From Hungatella hathewayi (lineage in GTDB: Bacteria > Bacillota > Clostridia > Lachnospirales > Lachnospiraceae), in the NCBI GenBank assembly GCA_025149285.1, contig CP102274.1:6180489-6244488 (forward strand): a DNA stretch of 64,000 bases. Reading direction: 5' to 3'. Both the position numbers and the translations under genes were made by a program. Below are positions 8,951 through 17,183 of the stretch, in pieces (within the stretch, counting starts at the first letter, position 1; each line of letters starts with the position of its first letter). The notes beneath the pieces are model-generated. The model saw only the letters and a list, made by a program, of their open reading frames with translations. It did no database searches and was not told the origin of the DNA.

Positions 8951-9847
8951 CTATGCTTTTCCCAGCAGTATCCGCTGATTATGACTTGTCATTTTCTTAA
9001 TATCCCCTTCTGAAATACCCCGATCATACAGGCTTGTCACAAACTGTTCCAGACCTTCATCCGGATATATTCCTGTTTTCTGTCCTAAATCCGTAGAGAG
9101 AATAATATGGCTGGCTCCAATGGCACGTATCTGTTCCAACACTACTTCAAAGTCTACTTTTCCAGAATTGTATGTAACAAAACAATGTTCCATATAAGCA
9201 CCGCAGCGCAGCAGTTCTAATTGTTCTTCCACCGTATAAAATGTGGTTGGGAAGTCCACATGTGTAATAATAATATGCTCTACCCGGTGTTCTTTCGCCG
9301 CCTTTACAAGCGCAAATGTCTCCTCATGTGAAAGATGCGACGTTGCCAGGATCATCTGATGTCCTGCAATCACCTCCAGAACCTGATGCGTTGCTTCTGT
9401 CAGCCTCCCGTCTTCACCGACCACGCGGATAACCGGATTGTCAATTCCCTCTTCACGCATCTGCAAAACCACCTGTGCCCAGTACGGAAGTTTTTTATCC
9501 GGATTCCGATCTCCTCCAAGTGTAAGATTTTGCTCATGTGCTGAATCACTGGTTGGAAACCAGACAAGCTTCGTACCAGCGCGTGCTGCCATCTCCACAG
9601 CTGCAGGATTGATTCCCCCTACCGATCCATTGAGTGTAATTGTCCCCACCGCATCGCATTCAGGATAAAGCTTCCTGGTCATTGCAGCGCGTTCTCCCGT
9701 ACAAAAGTAATGAGACTTCATTGCAAATCCAGCCATCCCACTGTCCATTACCCGCTGTGCCATCTCGAAATCGTCAAGTCTTCTTGGCAGCACATCCGGG
9801 GCCGTATGCACATGAAGATCATATGCCCCTTGAATTAATTCTCTCAT
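8951..9847 (-). CDS. Metal-dependent amidohydrolase-like protein (DUF6282 type)
   Basis: A 298-residue TIM-barrel hydrolase of uncertain substrate. Likely metal ligands are visible in order: DLHVHTAPD near residue 11, MKSHYF near 44, SHLSHEE near 170, ITHVDFP near 194 and STDLGQ near 252. The pattern fits the amidohydrolase superfamily. Its place between a binding protein gene and a class I hydratase suggests a ring-opening or ester/lactone hydrolysis step that feeds the hydratase, in the way LigI opens 2-pyrone-4,6-dicarboxylate; that comparison is by role and not by sequence. It starts after a 115-bp gap that holds two hairpins, the only sizeable gap in the operon. Confidence 0.75.
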   Translation of the reverse strand: MRELIQGAYDLHVHTAPDVLPRRLDDFEMAQRVMDSGMAGFAMKSHYFCTGERAAMTRKLYPECDAVGTITLNGSVGGINPAAVEMAARAGTKLVWFPTSDSAHEQNLTLGGDRNPDKKLPYWAQVVLQMREEGIDNPVIRVVGEDGRLTEATHQVLEVIAGHQMILATSHLSHEETFALVKAAKEHRVEHIIITHVDFPTTFYTVEEQLELLRCGAYMEHCFVTYNSGKVDFEVVLEQIRAIGASHIILSTDLGQKTGIYPDEGLEQFVTSLYDRGISEGDIKKMTSHNQRILLGKA

Positions 9848-9872
9848 ACTCTTCTCCTTGTTATGAGCACTT

Positions 9873-9952
9873 AGCGGCTGTCTTTTAGCCGCTTACGTGC
9901 GATACATGTCACTGGCACTTAGTGAGGTCTTTCACGAGCTTAGTGCAGTGAC
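9873..9952 (-). other. Pair of intergenic RNA hairpins within the operon
   Basis: Two stems lie between the hydratase alpha subunit and the amidohydrolase gene: AGCGGCT/AGCCGCT (9873-9879 with 9887-9893) and a longer stem, GTCACTG plus CACT against AGTG plus CAGTGAC with one bulged base (9908-9919 with 9942-9952). Neither is followed by a U-run, so mRNA processing or stability is more likely than termination. Confidence 0.5.
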
Positions 9953-9962
9953 TTTGTTTCCG

Positions 9963-10829
9963 TTATAATAAAGTCTCCCATTCACAGGAGGCTTTACGAA
10001 TCTCCATACAGCAGTTCGGGCGCATCGAAACCACCCGGAAACCGCTCGCACGCATATCTCCGATTTTAATAAATGTAGCAAGCACCGAACTGGCACCACC
10101 CAAGCCGATCGGTCCAATCCCCTTTCCATTGACTGCATCCGTGATACGTTTCTCCATCTCACTCTGCACGTCATAACATCCATCCTTCATTGCCTCAAGA
10201 GAAAGCGAAGAGGCTTCCACCGCAGTACGCCCAAGGCCAAATGACAGCGTACACGGCTGGCAGCCAAGCGCTGCTACCTGTGGAACCGCCCATTCTATCA
10301 TCTCCTCAACAACATGATCCAGAGAATGCATGTGAAATAAAGCCTGTGTTCTGCTCCTGATCTCTGGTCCTCCTCCAAGCATCAGGATAGTGAGACGAAT
10401 TCTACTTCCCGCCATACGGCGGATTTGTGTAGGAGCGGGTTTTAACATCCCAGGCTCGTCATATAGGCCTTTGCACTGTGAAATACGCTCTAATTCGTCT
10501 CCGCGTACTCCCATCGGACGCGCCGGCAGGTCATTTAATCCCTTTCTGATCCCATCTTCCATTGCCGCCAAAAATCCAGCCGGAAGGACGGCCTCATCTC
10601 CAATTTCCAGAAACGGGTGCGGCGTCCCTGTATCATCGCACAATGCACAATGTTTTTTATCTGCAACAGCTGCATTTTTTATAAAATTTTCCATTGCCCA
10701 TTTTGCGTGTGGAATCTCTTCCTCTGCACATGCCTGTTTCCAGCAGGCAACCTGATCGTCTCTCCAGTGAGAGCTTGCATCTACAACCGTCTGAGCGACA
10801 TCTTCTGTCACTTTATTTAAAAACACCAT
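9963..10829 (-). CDS. Class I fumarate hydratase-type lyase, alpha subunit
   Basis: The 288-residue iron-sulfur subunit of the two-part fumarase/L-tartrate dehydratase family. Cluster-binding candidates are Cys in CALCDDTG (family CQDTG motif) and in ALGCQPCTLSFGLGRT, and the family motif GPIGLGG is present. These [4Fe-4S] lyases add or remove water on fumarate, tartrate, mesaconate or related acids. It is followed upstream in the operon by the beta subunit after nine bases. A housekeeping fumarase is unlikely here because it is embedded in an organic-acid uptake operon; hydration of an oxalomesaconate-like or tartrate-like acid is plausible. Substrate not determinable from sequence. Confidence 0.88.
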   Translation of the reverse strand: MVFLNKVTEDVAQTVVDASSHWRDDQVACWKQACAEEEIPHAKWAMENFIKNAAVADKKHCALCDDTGTPHPFLEIGDEAVLPAGFLAAMEDGIRKGLNDLPARPMGVRGDELERISQCKGLYDEPGMLKPAPTQIRRMAGSRIRLTILMLGGGPEIRSRTQALFHMHSLDHVVEEMIEWAVPQVAALGCQPCTLSFGLGRTAVEASSLSLEAMKDGCYDVQSEMEKRITDAVNGKGIGPIGLGGASSVLATFIKIGDMRASGFRVVSMRPNCCMEIRKASCEWETLL

Positions 10830-10838
10830 ATGTCCCCC

Positions 10839-11354
10839 CTAATTCGAAAAAACACTTTCACCGTCAGCCACTGCAACAATTGCCGGAAAATCTTTTACCG
10901 TAATCTCATAGAATGCTTCCATCCCAAATTCCGGATGCAGTACCGCGCGGCACTCACTCATCGAAGCCGTCAGTAATGCCGATACCGGCGGAGTAATCAA
11001 AAAATACGCCCCATTCTTTTTTAATCCCTCAATGGTCTCGGGAAGGAGCCTGCCTTTTCCAAGATGGAACATAGCTCCTTTTTCTGATAAAGGTATCATT
11101 GATCCCTCAATTTCCGGCTTACTCGTAGTAGTTGGAGCTATGCCGGCGCAGCTTACCGCAGTATGAAAAATCACAGCCCCGTCCAGTTCAATACCATGCT
11201 CCGATAACTCCCCCTTCTTTGCCAGCTCCACGACATACGGGAGTACCGCATCACGGCCGCAATATATTTTTCCGCTCATCTCAATCAGATCACCAGCTTT
11301 GAGCCTGCATTCTTTGTCTCTAAACGGAACATTAATCTTTATCAAATCTCTCAC
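10839..11354 (-). CDS. Class I fumarate hydratase-type lyase, beta subunit
   Basis: The 171-residue C-terminal-domain subunit that completes the class I hydratase. It shows the swivelling-domain features of the family: early GDLIEMSGKIYCGRDAVLPY, then AVIFHTAVSCAGIAPTTT, and GAMFHLGKGRLLPETIEGLKK. The KGR-type loop supplies substrate carboxylate contacts. Its gene lies between the dehydrogenase and the alpha subunit with short gaps, so the three are probably co-expressed. The split alpha/beta form is usual in strict anaerobes and archaea. Confidence 0.88.
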   Translation of the reverse strand: MRDLIKINVPFRDKECRLKAGDLIEMSGKIYCGRDAVLPYVVELAKKGELSEHGIELDGAVIFHTAVSCAGIAPTTTSKPEIEGSMIPLSEKGAMFHLGKGRLLPETIEGLKKNGAYFLITPPVSALLTASMSECRAVLHPEFGMEAFYEITVKDFPAIVAVADGESVFSN

Positions 11355-11385
11355 TTCTCCTTTTTAACACGTTTACCGGTATGTG

Positions 11386-12255
11386 TTACAGCTTCCAGCC
11401 CTCCAATACCTTTTTCCAATCACGGGCAACACCGGATTCAAAGTTATCCTTCACATGATGATCGGCCAGCCACTGCAGCTTTGTCCGAGTAGCTTCGGCC
11501 ATTGTATACGGCAGCATCTCACTCTGTAAGAAATCAACAACATTCTTCAGTTCATGTTCACGCCGTTCCGCATGAATGATCGCTCCCGAGACATATCCAT
11601 TGATAATTCCAATAAAGTCTGGTCCAAAAGTATCCACAAACGAGTCTACAATCGTCTGCTCCACGCCGAACCGCTGTGCCGCCTGCAGAGATTCAATCAG
11701 CAGGCAGCTAAGTCCTTTTGCTGTAATACTGCGTATGAACTTAATACTCGTCGCAGTCCCTGCCTCCCCTTCCACAACTTCCAGGCACATATGGTATGGC
11801 TCCATTTTATCCCGAAAGGCTTTCGCTCCATCGCCGCTCAACAACATCGGCACCTGATGCTTACTCTTTAGCAATGCCCCCATCATCGCTCCGTCAATAA
11901 GCAGGCCTCCCCTGGCCTTCACCATCTCACTGATCTTTTTCTTTTCTATTGGTGTCGCTGTAGACACATCCAGAAAAAGCTGTCCTTCTTTGATTCCCGC
12001 CGCTGCGTCTTCAGCAGCGGCTACCGCATAGTTGGAAGGAACCGCCGAAATCACCACATCCGCTTTCTGGCATACCTCTGCAGCACTCTCCACTTTTTCT
12101 CCCTGACAGGCTGCTACTCTCTCCTTCATGATTTCACTCATACGTTCATCATCCTGCATGGCATCATAGCACACTATTCTGTCGATACCTTCTCCGCGCA
12201 GACCCAGCGCGATTGACGATGCCGCTTCGCCAAAACCGATAAAACCGACTATCAT
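11386..12255 (-). CDS. NAD(P)-dependent 6-phosphogluconate-dehydrogenase-like oxidoreductase (DUF1932 C-terminus)
   Basis: A 289-residue beta-hydroxyacid-dehydrogenase-like protein. The Rossmann motif is MIVGFIGFGEAASSIALGL at the very N-terminus; the substrate and cofactor segments DVSTATPIEKKKISEMV and a later FIRSITAKGLSCLL region with the conserved Lys position follow. The C-terminal part resembles the DUF1932 helical domain. It is the first gene of the TRAP operon, 143 bp from the divergent LysR gene, and would oxidise or reduce a hydroxy/keto acid at the entry of the pathway. The AT-rich upstream region holds its promoter. Confidence 0.85.
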   Translation of the reverse strand: MIVGFIGFGEAASSIALGLRGEGIDRIVCYDAMQDDERMSEIMKERVAACQGEKVESAAEVCQKADVVISAVPSNYAVAAAEDAAAGIKEGQLFLDVSTATPIEKKKISEMVKARGGLLIDGAMMGALLKSKHQVPMLLSGDGAKAFRDKMEPYHMCLEVVEGEAGTATSIKFIRSITAKGLSCLLIESLQAAQRFGVEQTIVDSFVDTFGPDFIGIINGYVSGAIIHAERREHELKNVVDFLQSEMLPYTMAEATRTKLQWLADHHVKDNFESGVARDWKKVLEGWKL

Positions 12256-12308
12256 AATCTTCTCCTTCTCATTCTCTTGTTATCAACAAAAATTTTTATT
12301 GTATTTCC

Positions 12309-12314
12309 ATTATA
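12309..12314 (-). promoter_or_regulatory. -10 element of the TRAP operon in the LysR intergenic region
   Basis: TATAAT on the minus strand without a recognisable -35 at 17 bp (TTTTCT instead), as expected for an activator-dependent promoter. Nearby, ACAAAAATTTTTATTGT (about 12289-12305) and TTGTTATCAACAA fit the loose T-N11-A dyad of LysR sites. The whole 143-bp gap is very AT-rich and serves both divergent genes. Confidence 0.5.
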
Positions 12315-12398
12315 ATTCGTTTAAAATTAAAAGAAAATATTGTTTTTTTTGTCAAAGTCACAATAAAAAACTTGTCTTTATGCAAGGAGAACCTAATT

Positions 12399-13382
12399 AT
12401 GAATATGACCGATATTCAATGCTTTATCAAGGTGACGGAACTAATGAGCTTTACAAAGGCAGCTGAAGCTCTTTATACATCTCAGCAGGCAGTAAGTCTT
12501 CACATCAAGCATCTCGAAAGTACCTATAAGGTACAACTGTTTGAACGTAAACCATCTCTGAAGCTGACGCCCTCCGGTCAGATGCTTTTAGAGGCAGCAC
12601 GAGATATTATCGACCGGGAAAATCAGCTGCTGAACCAGTTTATTACCATGCAGGACGAATTTGTCGGCGAAATTACCATTGGACTGCCGCCAAACAGGTC
12701 GACAGCATTTGTCTGCGAATTTACTCCGCATTTTTCCAGCGAATATCCGAACATGACCATACATCTGGTTGAAAAAACATCTCCTGATTTATCTGCGGCC
12801 GTTAAAAATAATGAGATTGACCTTGCACTCCCACTCGTATCAAAATATGAGTATTTTGATTCAGATCTATGTGAAATCGTTCCTTTGGAAACGGAAGACC
12901 TATATCTGATTATCTCGGATGGACTGCTACGCAAATATTTCAGCGAGCAGTATCCAGCCTGTAAGACAGCCTTTATGGAGGGTGTGTCTGTAACCGATTT
13001 TTCTCATGTTCCAATGTTTTTACATCCTGCCTCCAGCCGCCTGCACGAAGCGATCGTGTCAAAACTCGTCCAGAATGGTACACCGCCGTTTATGCGCATA
13101 AAAACATCACTGACCAGCTCTCTTGTATCTCTCTGTGCGGAAGGATACGGTATATTTTTCAGTACCCCCATGCTTTTAAAACACTTATACGATACTCAGC
13201 CAAAATGTTTTGAATCACTGCATGTGTTTCCTGTCATGGAATTTCAGGGAACCAGAAAGACTCTCCTGCTTTATCACAAAAATAAGTATCTGAGCAAACC
13301 ATTATCCAGCAGTATTCATATTATTCAACAGATATACAAAGAGCATAAATGTGTGATGGACAGAATTCAGGCGGAAAGATAA
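12399..13382 (+). CDS. LysR-family transcriptional regulator
   Basis: A 327-residue LysR regulator: N-terminal winged helix-turn-helix (MTDIQCFIKVTELMSFTKAAEALYTSQQAVSLHIKHLE) followed by an effector-binding domain starting near GEITIGLPP. The ATG at 12399 is chosen over an upstream in-frame TTG at 12372 because AAGGAGA precedes it by eight bases. It is divergent from the dehydrogenase-to-tautomerase operon, the classical arrangement in which the LysR protein activates the facing operon in response to a pathway metabolite. The effector is unknown. A terminator follows directly. Confidence 0.93.
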   Translation: MNMTDIQCFIKVTELMSFTKAAEALYTSQQAVSLHIKHLESTYKVQLFERKPSLKLTPSGQMLLEAARDIIDRENQLLNQFITMQDEFVGEITIGLPPNRSTAFVCEFTPHFSSEYPNMTIHLVEKTSPDLSAAVKNNEIDLALPLVSKYEYFDSDLCEIVPLETEDLYLIISDGLLRKYFSEQYPACKTAFMEGVSVTDFSHVPMFLHPASSRLHEAIVSKLVQNGTPPFMRIKTSLTSSLVSLCAEGYGIFFSTPMLLKHLYDTQPKCFESLHVFPVMEFQGTRKTLLLYHKNKYLSKPLSSSIHIIQQIYKEHKCVMDRIQAER

Positions 13383-13441
13383 AAAGCAGTTTTCTGTATT
13401 CCGGTATCATAACTATACCATACAGAAGACCGCTTTTTTTC
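13382..13441 (+). terminator. Terminator of the LysR gene
   Basis: AAAAAGC-AG-TTTTCTGTAT pairs with ATACAGAAGACCGC-TTTTTTT, a long imperfect stem that begins in the stop codon and ends in a T-run. Confidence 0.8.
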
Positions 13442-13581
13442 GTTTTGCCGGGATATCCATTTTTTACCATTCATTATCAATTAATCAGAAAATGCGCGTC
13501 TGTTCCAACATTTGGATATGAAAGAAATTTTCTCACAGTGAAATTCAAAATGAACGTTTAGAACTATCTGGAATAGATAGG

Positions 13582-13643
13582 ATAATTTACAAAGGCGGCA
13601 GAACCAATTATATGAATATGGTACTGCCGCCTTTGTAAATTAT
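13582..13643. terminator. Perfect 20-bp inverted repeat after the arabinofuranosidase gene
   Basis: ATAATTTACAAAGGCGGCAG at 13582-13601 is perfectly repeated in inverse at 13624-13643 around a 22-nt loop. It lies 24 bp past the stop of the minus-strand GH51 gene, so it probably acts as a terminator or 3'-end stabiliser, though no clear U-run follows. Bases 13442-13581 show no gene. Confidence 0.6.
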
Positions 13644-13666
13644 GATATTGCTTCAATTTATTAAAT

Positions 13667-15172
13667 CTATCTCCCCACTCTCACCCTCACAACATTCCAG
13701 GAATACGCTGAGAACTTAATCGTAAGGCAGTCTCCCTCCATCTCATAGGCACTGGAGGACTGCGGAATCACTCGATCCGGCTGGTCCGCCGTATTATACT
13801 GCTTTAAATCGTATCCCGCCATGGTGATGAACTCTTCCACACAGCATCCTGGATAATCCCGCAGACAGCAGGTAACTTCCAGATCCTCCTCGCCGCGATT
13901 CATGGCAAATATGGTTACATACGCTCCGTCCTCGCTCTCCACTGCGATGCTCTCGAGAGCCGGCACATCAGTGTACTCGTTACAGTCGTACTTAGGAGCA
14001 TCCACCAGCACATTTAAGGCTGTTCCTCTGCCATAGAGAGAAGCGTGAAGGTAGGGGTAGTAGATGGTCTGTTTCCAGATCCTGCCGCCGTTTTCCGTCA
14101 TGATCGGCGCGATGACATTGACCAGCTGAGCCATACAGGCGACCTTTACCCTGTCGGCGTGCTTTAAGAGCGTGATCATCATGCCGCCCACCAAAAGGGC
14201 ATCCTCGAAGTTATACTGATCCTCATTGTACGCCGGTTTTTCTTTCCATTTCTCCGCTTTGGCATTGTCCGCAAATGCGTGATACCAGACATTCCACTCG
14301 TCAAAGGAGATGTTCAGAACCTTTTTGGAGCGTTTCTTCGCCTGTATGTAATCGCAGACAGAGACGATGTGGTTGATAAAACGGTCCATATCCATGGTAT
14401 TGGCCAGGAAACTGGGCGTATCATTCTTCTCATTTCCGTAGTACTGGTGCATGGACACGTAATCTACAAAGTCATAGGTATGATCCAGCACCGCAGCCTC
14501 CCATTCGTAGCACGTGTTCATACCAGAATTGGAGCTGCCGCAGGCCACCAGTTCGATCGACGGGTCCACCCATTTCATGACCTTGGCCGTCTCGCAGGCC
14601 GCGCGTCCGTACTCTTCTGCCGTTTTGTGGCCGATCTGCCACGGGCCGTCCATTTCATTCCCCAGATTCCAGAGTTTTACACCATGAGGATCACAATAAC
14701 CGTTTTTGATTCGCAGATCGCTCCAGTAGGTGCCTCCCGGAAAATTACAGTATTCTACCAGATTACGTGCGGCATCCGCGCCTCTCGTTCCTAAGTTCAC
14801 CGCCATCATCACATCCGTATGCGCACGGCGGCTCCACTCGCAGAATTCATCCGTCCCCACCTGGTTGTCCTCGATGGCAAACCATGCCAGTTCCGTTCTC
14901 CTCGGCCGCAGCTCTTTCGGTCCGATTCCGTCCTCCCAGTTGTAGCCGGAGACAAAATTGCCGCCCGGATACCGCACAATGGGAACCTTTAGTTCCTTTG
15001 TGAGCGCGATCACATCCTTTCGAAATCCCATATCATCCGCCAGCGGATGGCCCGGATCATAGATTCCCCCATAGACCGCTCTGCCAATGTGCTCGATGAA
15101 ATTACCGTAGATCCGGTTGTCGATCGGGCCGATTTTATAATCTTTGTCAATCTTAATTACCGCTTTTTTCAT
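13667..15172 (-). CDS. Alpha-L-arabinofuranosidase, GH51
   Basis: A 501-residue intracellular enzyme that releases terminal arabinofuranose from arabino-oligosaccharides. The GH51 acid/base is the Glu of LWNLGNEMDGPWQIG and the nucleophile is the Glu of ISFDEWNVWY; the substrate pocket segment PGGNFVSGYNWEDGIGP near residue 70 is intact. Length matches the family. No signal peptide, so it acts on sugars brought in by the ABC importer of the same operon. It starts three bases after the upstream gene stop, so translation is coupled. One of the surest calls in the window. Confidence 0.95.
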   Translation of the reverse strand: MKKAVIKIDKDYKIGPIDNRIYGNFIEHIGRAVYGGIYDPGHPLADDMGFRKDVIALTKELKVPIVRYPGGNFVSGYNWEDGIGPKELRPRRTELAWFAIEDNQVGTDEFCEWSRRAHTDVMMAVNLGTRGADAARNLVEYCNFPGGTYWSDLRIKNGYCDPHGVKLWNLGNEMDGPWQIGHKTAEEYGRAACETAKVMKWVDPSIELVACGSSNSGMNTCYEWEAAVLDHTYDFVDYVSMHQYYGNEKNDTPSFLANTMDMDRFINHIVSVCDYIQAKKRSKKVLNISFDEWNVWYHAFADNAKAEKWKEKPAYNEDQYNFEDALLVGGMMITLLKHADRVKVACMAQLVNVIAPIMTENGGRIWKQTIYYPYLHASLYGRGTALNVLVDAPKYDCNEYTDVPALESIAVESEDGAYVTIFAMNRGEEDLEVTCCLRDYPGCCVEEFITMAGYDLKQYNTADQPDRVIPQSSSAYEMEGDCLTIKFSAYSWNVVRVRVGR

Positions 15173-15175
15173 GCT

Positions 15176-17155
15176 TTAAGCCTCCTGTTTAATCTTCCTC
15201 TTCTCTATCAGCATCGGCATATATATGCCTCCCTGAACGCTTCTTCCTATAAAATGACAGTATCTCCCGCTCTCCGCATCATACCAGTCAGAAAACGGTA
15301 CCCGGTCTTCTGTGGACCTTGCATACTCCGCTACCGGAGCCATCAGACGGTATAATGCGTCTCGATCGGGTGCAAATGCGGCACACCAGAGAATCCAGTC
15401 GCTTTTCGTATACGTCTTCCGGCTGTCTAACGGCACGCCGAAGGTGCTGCTCTTCTTTAAATAAAATGCGGTCTCTTTCTCAAATACCTCCGGTTTAAAG
15501 AGACCGCTTCCGAAGAAATGATCCCACACCAGATTGTATTTCAGGCTCCAGGACTCTTCACAGTCAAAGGTCAGGCGGTAGTGATCGCCGGCGTCACTGC
15601 GCGTCTCCCAACTCTGTGCCATCCTCACGGCTGCCTCATGGTACCGTTTCGCCTCCTCTTCCTTTCCAAGGCAGGCAGAAATTCTGCTGAATGCCTCAAT
15701 TCCCATAACCGCCTTAGCCGAAAGATTTACGTTGTGAGCCAGATGGCCGGCAAAATCATCGGTACAGAGCTGTTCTCCCGGATCTTCACCGTATGCGAGC
15801 AAATACCCGGCCCATGTTTTCAGCACCTCGTAATACGGCGAGGCAAATGCTCCCGAACGTTCCAGTTCACACACTGCCGCCGTTAAAATCATCATATTGC
15901 CGGATTCCTCCACCGGCATCTGGTCCCTCACATCATAGACGGACAGTCCCGCGGGATACTCGTAGTAAAATGGGAAAATAGCACCGTTATCGCAGCAAAA
16001 TTCCCGGTTTTCTCCTTCTTTGCTAAGCCCGTAGACCTGGCCTGCCGCGTACGGATAGCGTCCCACATCATGCGGCGCAAAGTCGTACTCCCACACCGGA
16101 CAGCCGGCAAAACGGAAGACAGGCCGCAGCATGGCCTTCACATATTCCGGATTAAAGAGCAGGAACATGGGGGCAGATGGATAGCTGATATCGACGGTCC
16201 CCGTACACCCGTTGGAATCATTTTCTTTGGAAAGGAAGACGAGATTTCCCTCCTGGTCCGCGATCAGCTTATGGGCTGCCATGACCTGGCGGTAGGAGAT
16301 GCTGCATAGAAACGCGTAGTCGTCCCCGCCTGTATTCCTGGCCTGTTCCTCCAGACTCCGGTCAAATGCCTGCGCCTTTTCAGTCACCTCTTCCCGATCG
16401 CGGAAGCTTTCTCCAATCGCATCGAAAATGGTTTCATACGTTGTCGTCCAATAGGCCTTCTGCCAGGAACCGAAGTAAAAAATCGAGAGCAGATCATCAT
16501 AGGCGGCGATCACCGTACACGCCATCTGATCGGTACCCAACTCCGCAGATGCCTTCAGCAGGCTGTACTCCGGATCGAAGAAGACTGTGACAGCCTCGTC
16601 CTCTGAAGCCAGAATCATGTCGCCCCAGTCTATGGTGATCCGGTCCCCACTGTGGCCTAAAGGCGTCTGGAATGCCTTTCTCATAGTACCGTAATGGAAA
16701 TGATACGTCTCATTTTCATGGCTTCCGCCAATGATTTTTCCCGGCGTATCGAAGACCAGATCGCCGGTAACAGTAAAATCGATCTTCACGGAGACCTCCT
16801 GTTTCCTGCTTACGGTAAAATCAACGTAGGTACACGGTCTGGAGACCAGAACCGGATCCTCAGGCAGAAGCGGTGACAGGAAACGGACGAAAAGCCTCAG
16901 CTTCTCATTTTCAAAGGTATATGTGGTCGCAGTCGGTGTAACCTCCAGGCTTGTCTGGGGAATGACCGGATAACCGTCCTCACCGCCCAGGAAACGGAAC
17001 CGTTCTCCGTCCGCGGTAATATGGCCGTAAAGTCTTTTTTCCTTTCCGCTCCAGTGTGCCGTGTCCGCATCATAAAGACAGTCGGCCGATGACCAGATGG
17101 AAAAATAGGGGTCGTGCACCAGCAGGGGCACGCTTGCCATGCGATTGATTCTCAT
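15176..17155 (-). CDS. DUF4965/DUF1793 (glutaminase-A-like) protein of unknown substrate
   Basis: A 659-residue protein that resembles the glutaminase A family (N-terminal beta-sandwich, then DUF4965 and DUF1793 six-hairpin-like alpha barrel). Characteristic pieces are PLLVHDPYFSIWS at the N-terminus, WGDMILASED, FLCSISYRQVMAAHKLIAD, SNGCTGTVDISYPSAPMFL, WEYDFAPHDVGRYPYAAGQ, SWSLKYNLVWDHFFGSGLF and VPFSDWYDAESGR. The name comes from a fungal enzyme; activity in bacteria is mostly unproven. Being between a sugar importer and an arabinofuranosidase, it may be a glycosidase acting on the same oligosaccharide. No signal peptide. Start supported by AAAGGAG ten bases upstream. Confidence 0.8.
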   Translation of the reverse strand: MRINRMASVPLLVHDPYFSIWSSADCLYDADTAHWSGKEKRLYGHITADGERFRFLGGEDGYPVIPQTSLEVTPTATTYTFENEKLRLFVRFLSPLLPEDPVLVSRPCTYVDFTVSRKQEVSVKIDFTVTGDLVFDTPGKIIGGSHENETYHFHYGTMRKAFQTPLGHSGDRITIDWGDMILASEDEAVTVFFDPEYSLLKASAELGTDQMACTVIAAYDDLLSIFYFGSWQKAYWTTTYETIFDAIGESFRDREEVTEKAQAFDRSLEEQARNTGGDDYAFLCSISYRQVMAAHKLIADQEGNLVFLSKENDSNGCTGTVDISYPSAPMFLLFNPEYVKAMLRPVFRFAGCPVWEYDFAPHDVGRYPYAAGQVYGLSKEGENREFCCDNGAIFPFYYEYPAGLSVYDVRDQMPVEESGNMMILTAAVCELERSGAFASPYYEVLKTWAGYLLAYGEDPGEQLCTDDFAGHLAHNVNLSAKAVMGIEAFSRISACLGKEEEAKRYHEAAVRMAQSWETRSDAGDHYRLTFDCEESWSLKYNLVWDHFFGSGLFKPEVFEKETAFYLKKSSTFGVPLDSRKTYTKSDWILWCAAFAPDRDALYRLMAPVAEYARSTEDRVPFSDWYDAESGRYCHFIGRSVQGGIYMPMLIEKRKIKQEA

Positions 17156-17183
17156 ATGATTAAATCTCCTTTATTTGATAATC

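Noticed and set aside
9963..11354. Housekeeping fumarase
   Set aside because: The two subunits are embedded in an organic-acid uptake and aldolase operon under a LysR regulator, so a dedicated hydratase is more likely.
5057..13382. Genomic island brought in by an integrase or transposon
   Set aside because: No integrase, transposase, tRNA or flanking direct repeat is seen. Only a gene relic at one side and AT-rich DNA around the LysR gene hint at transfer.
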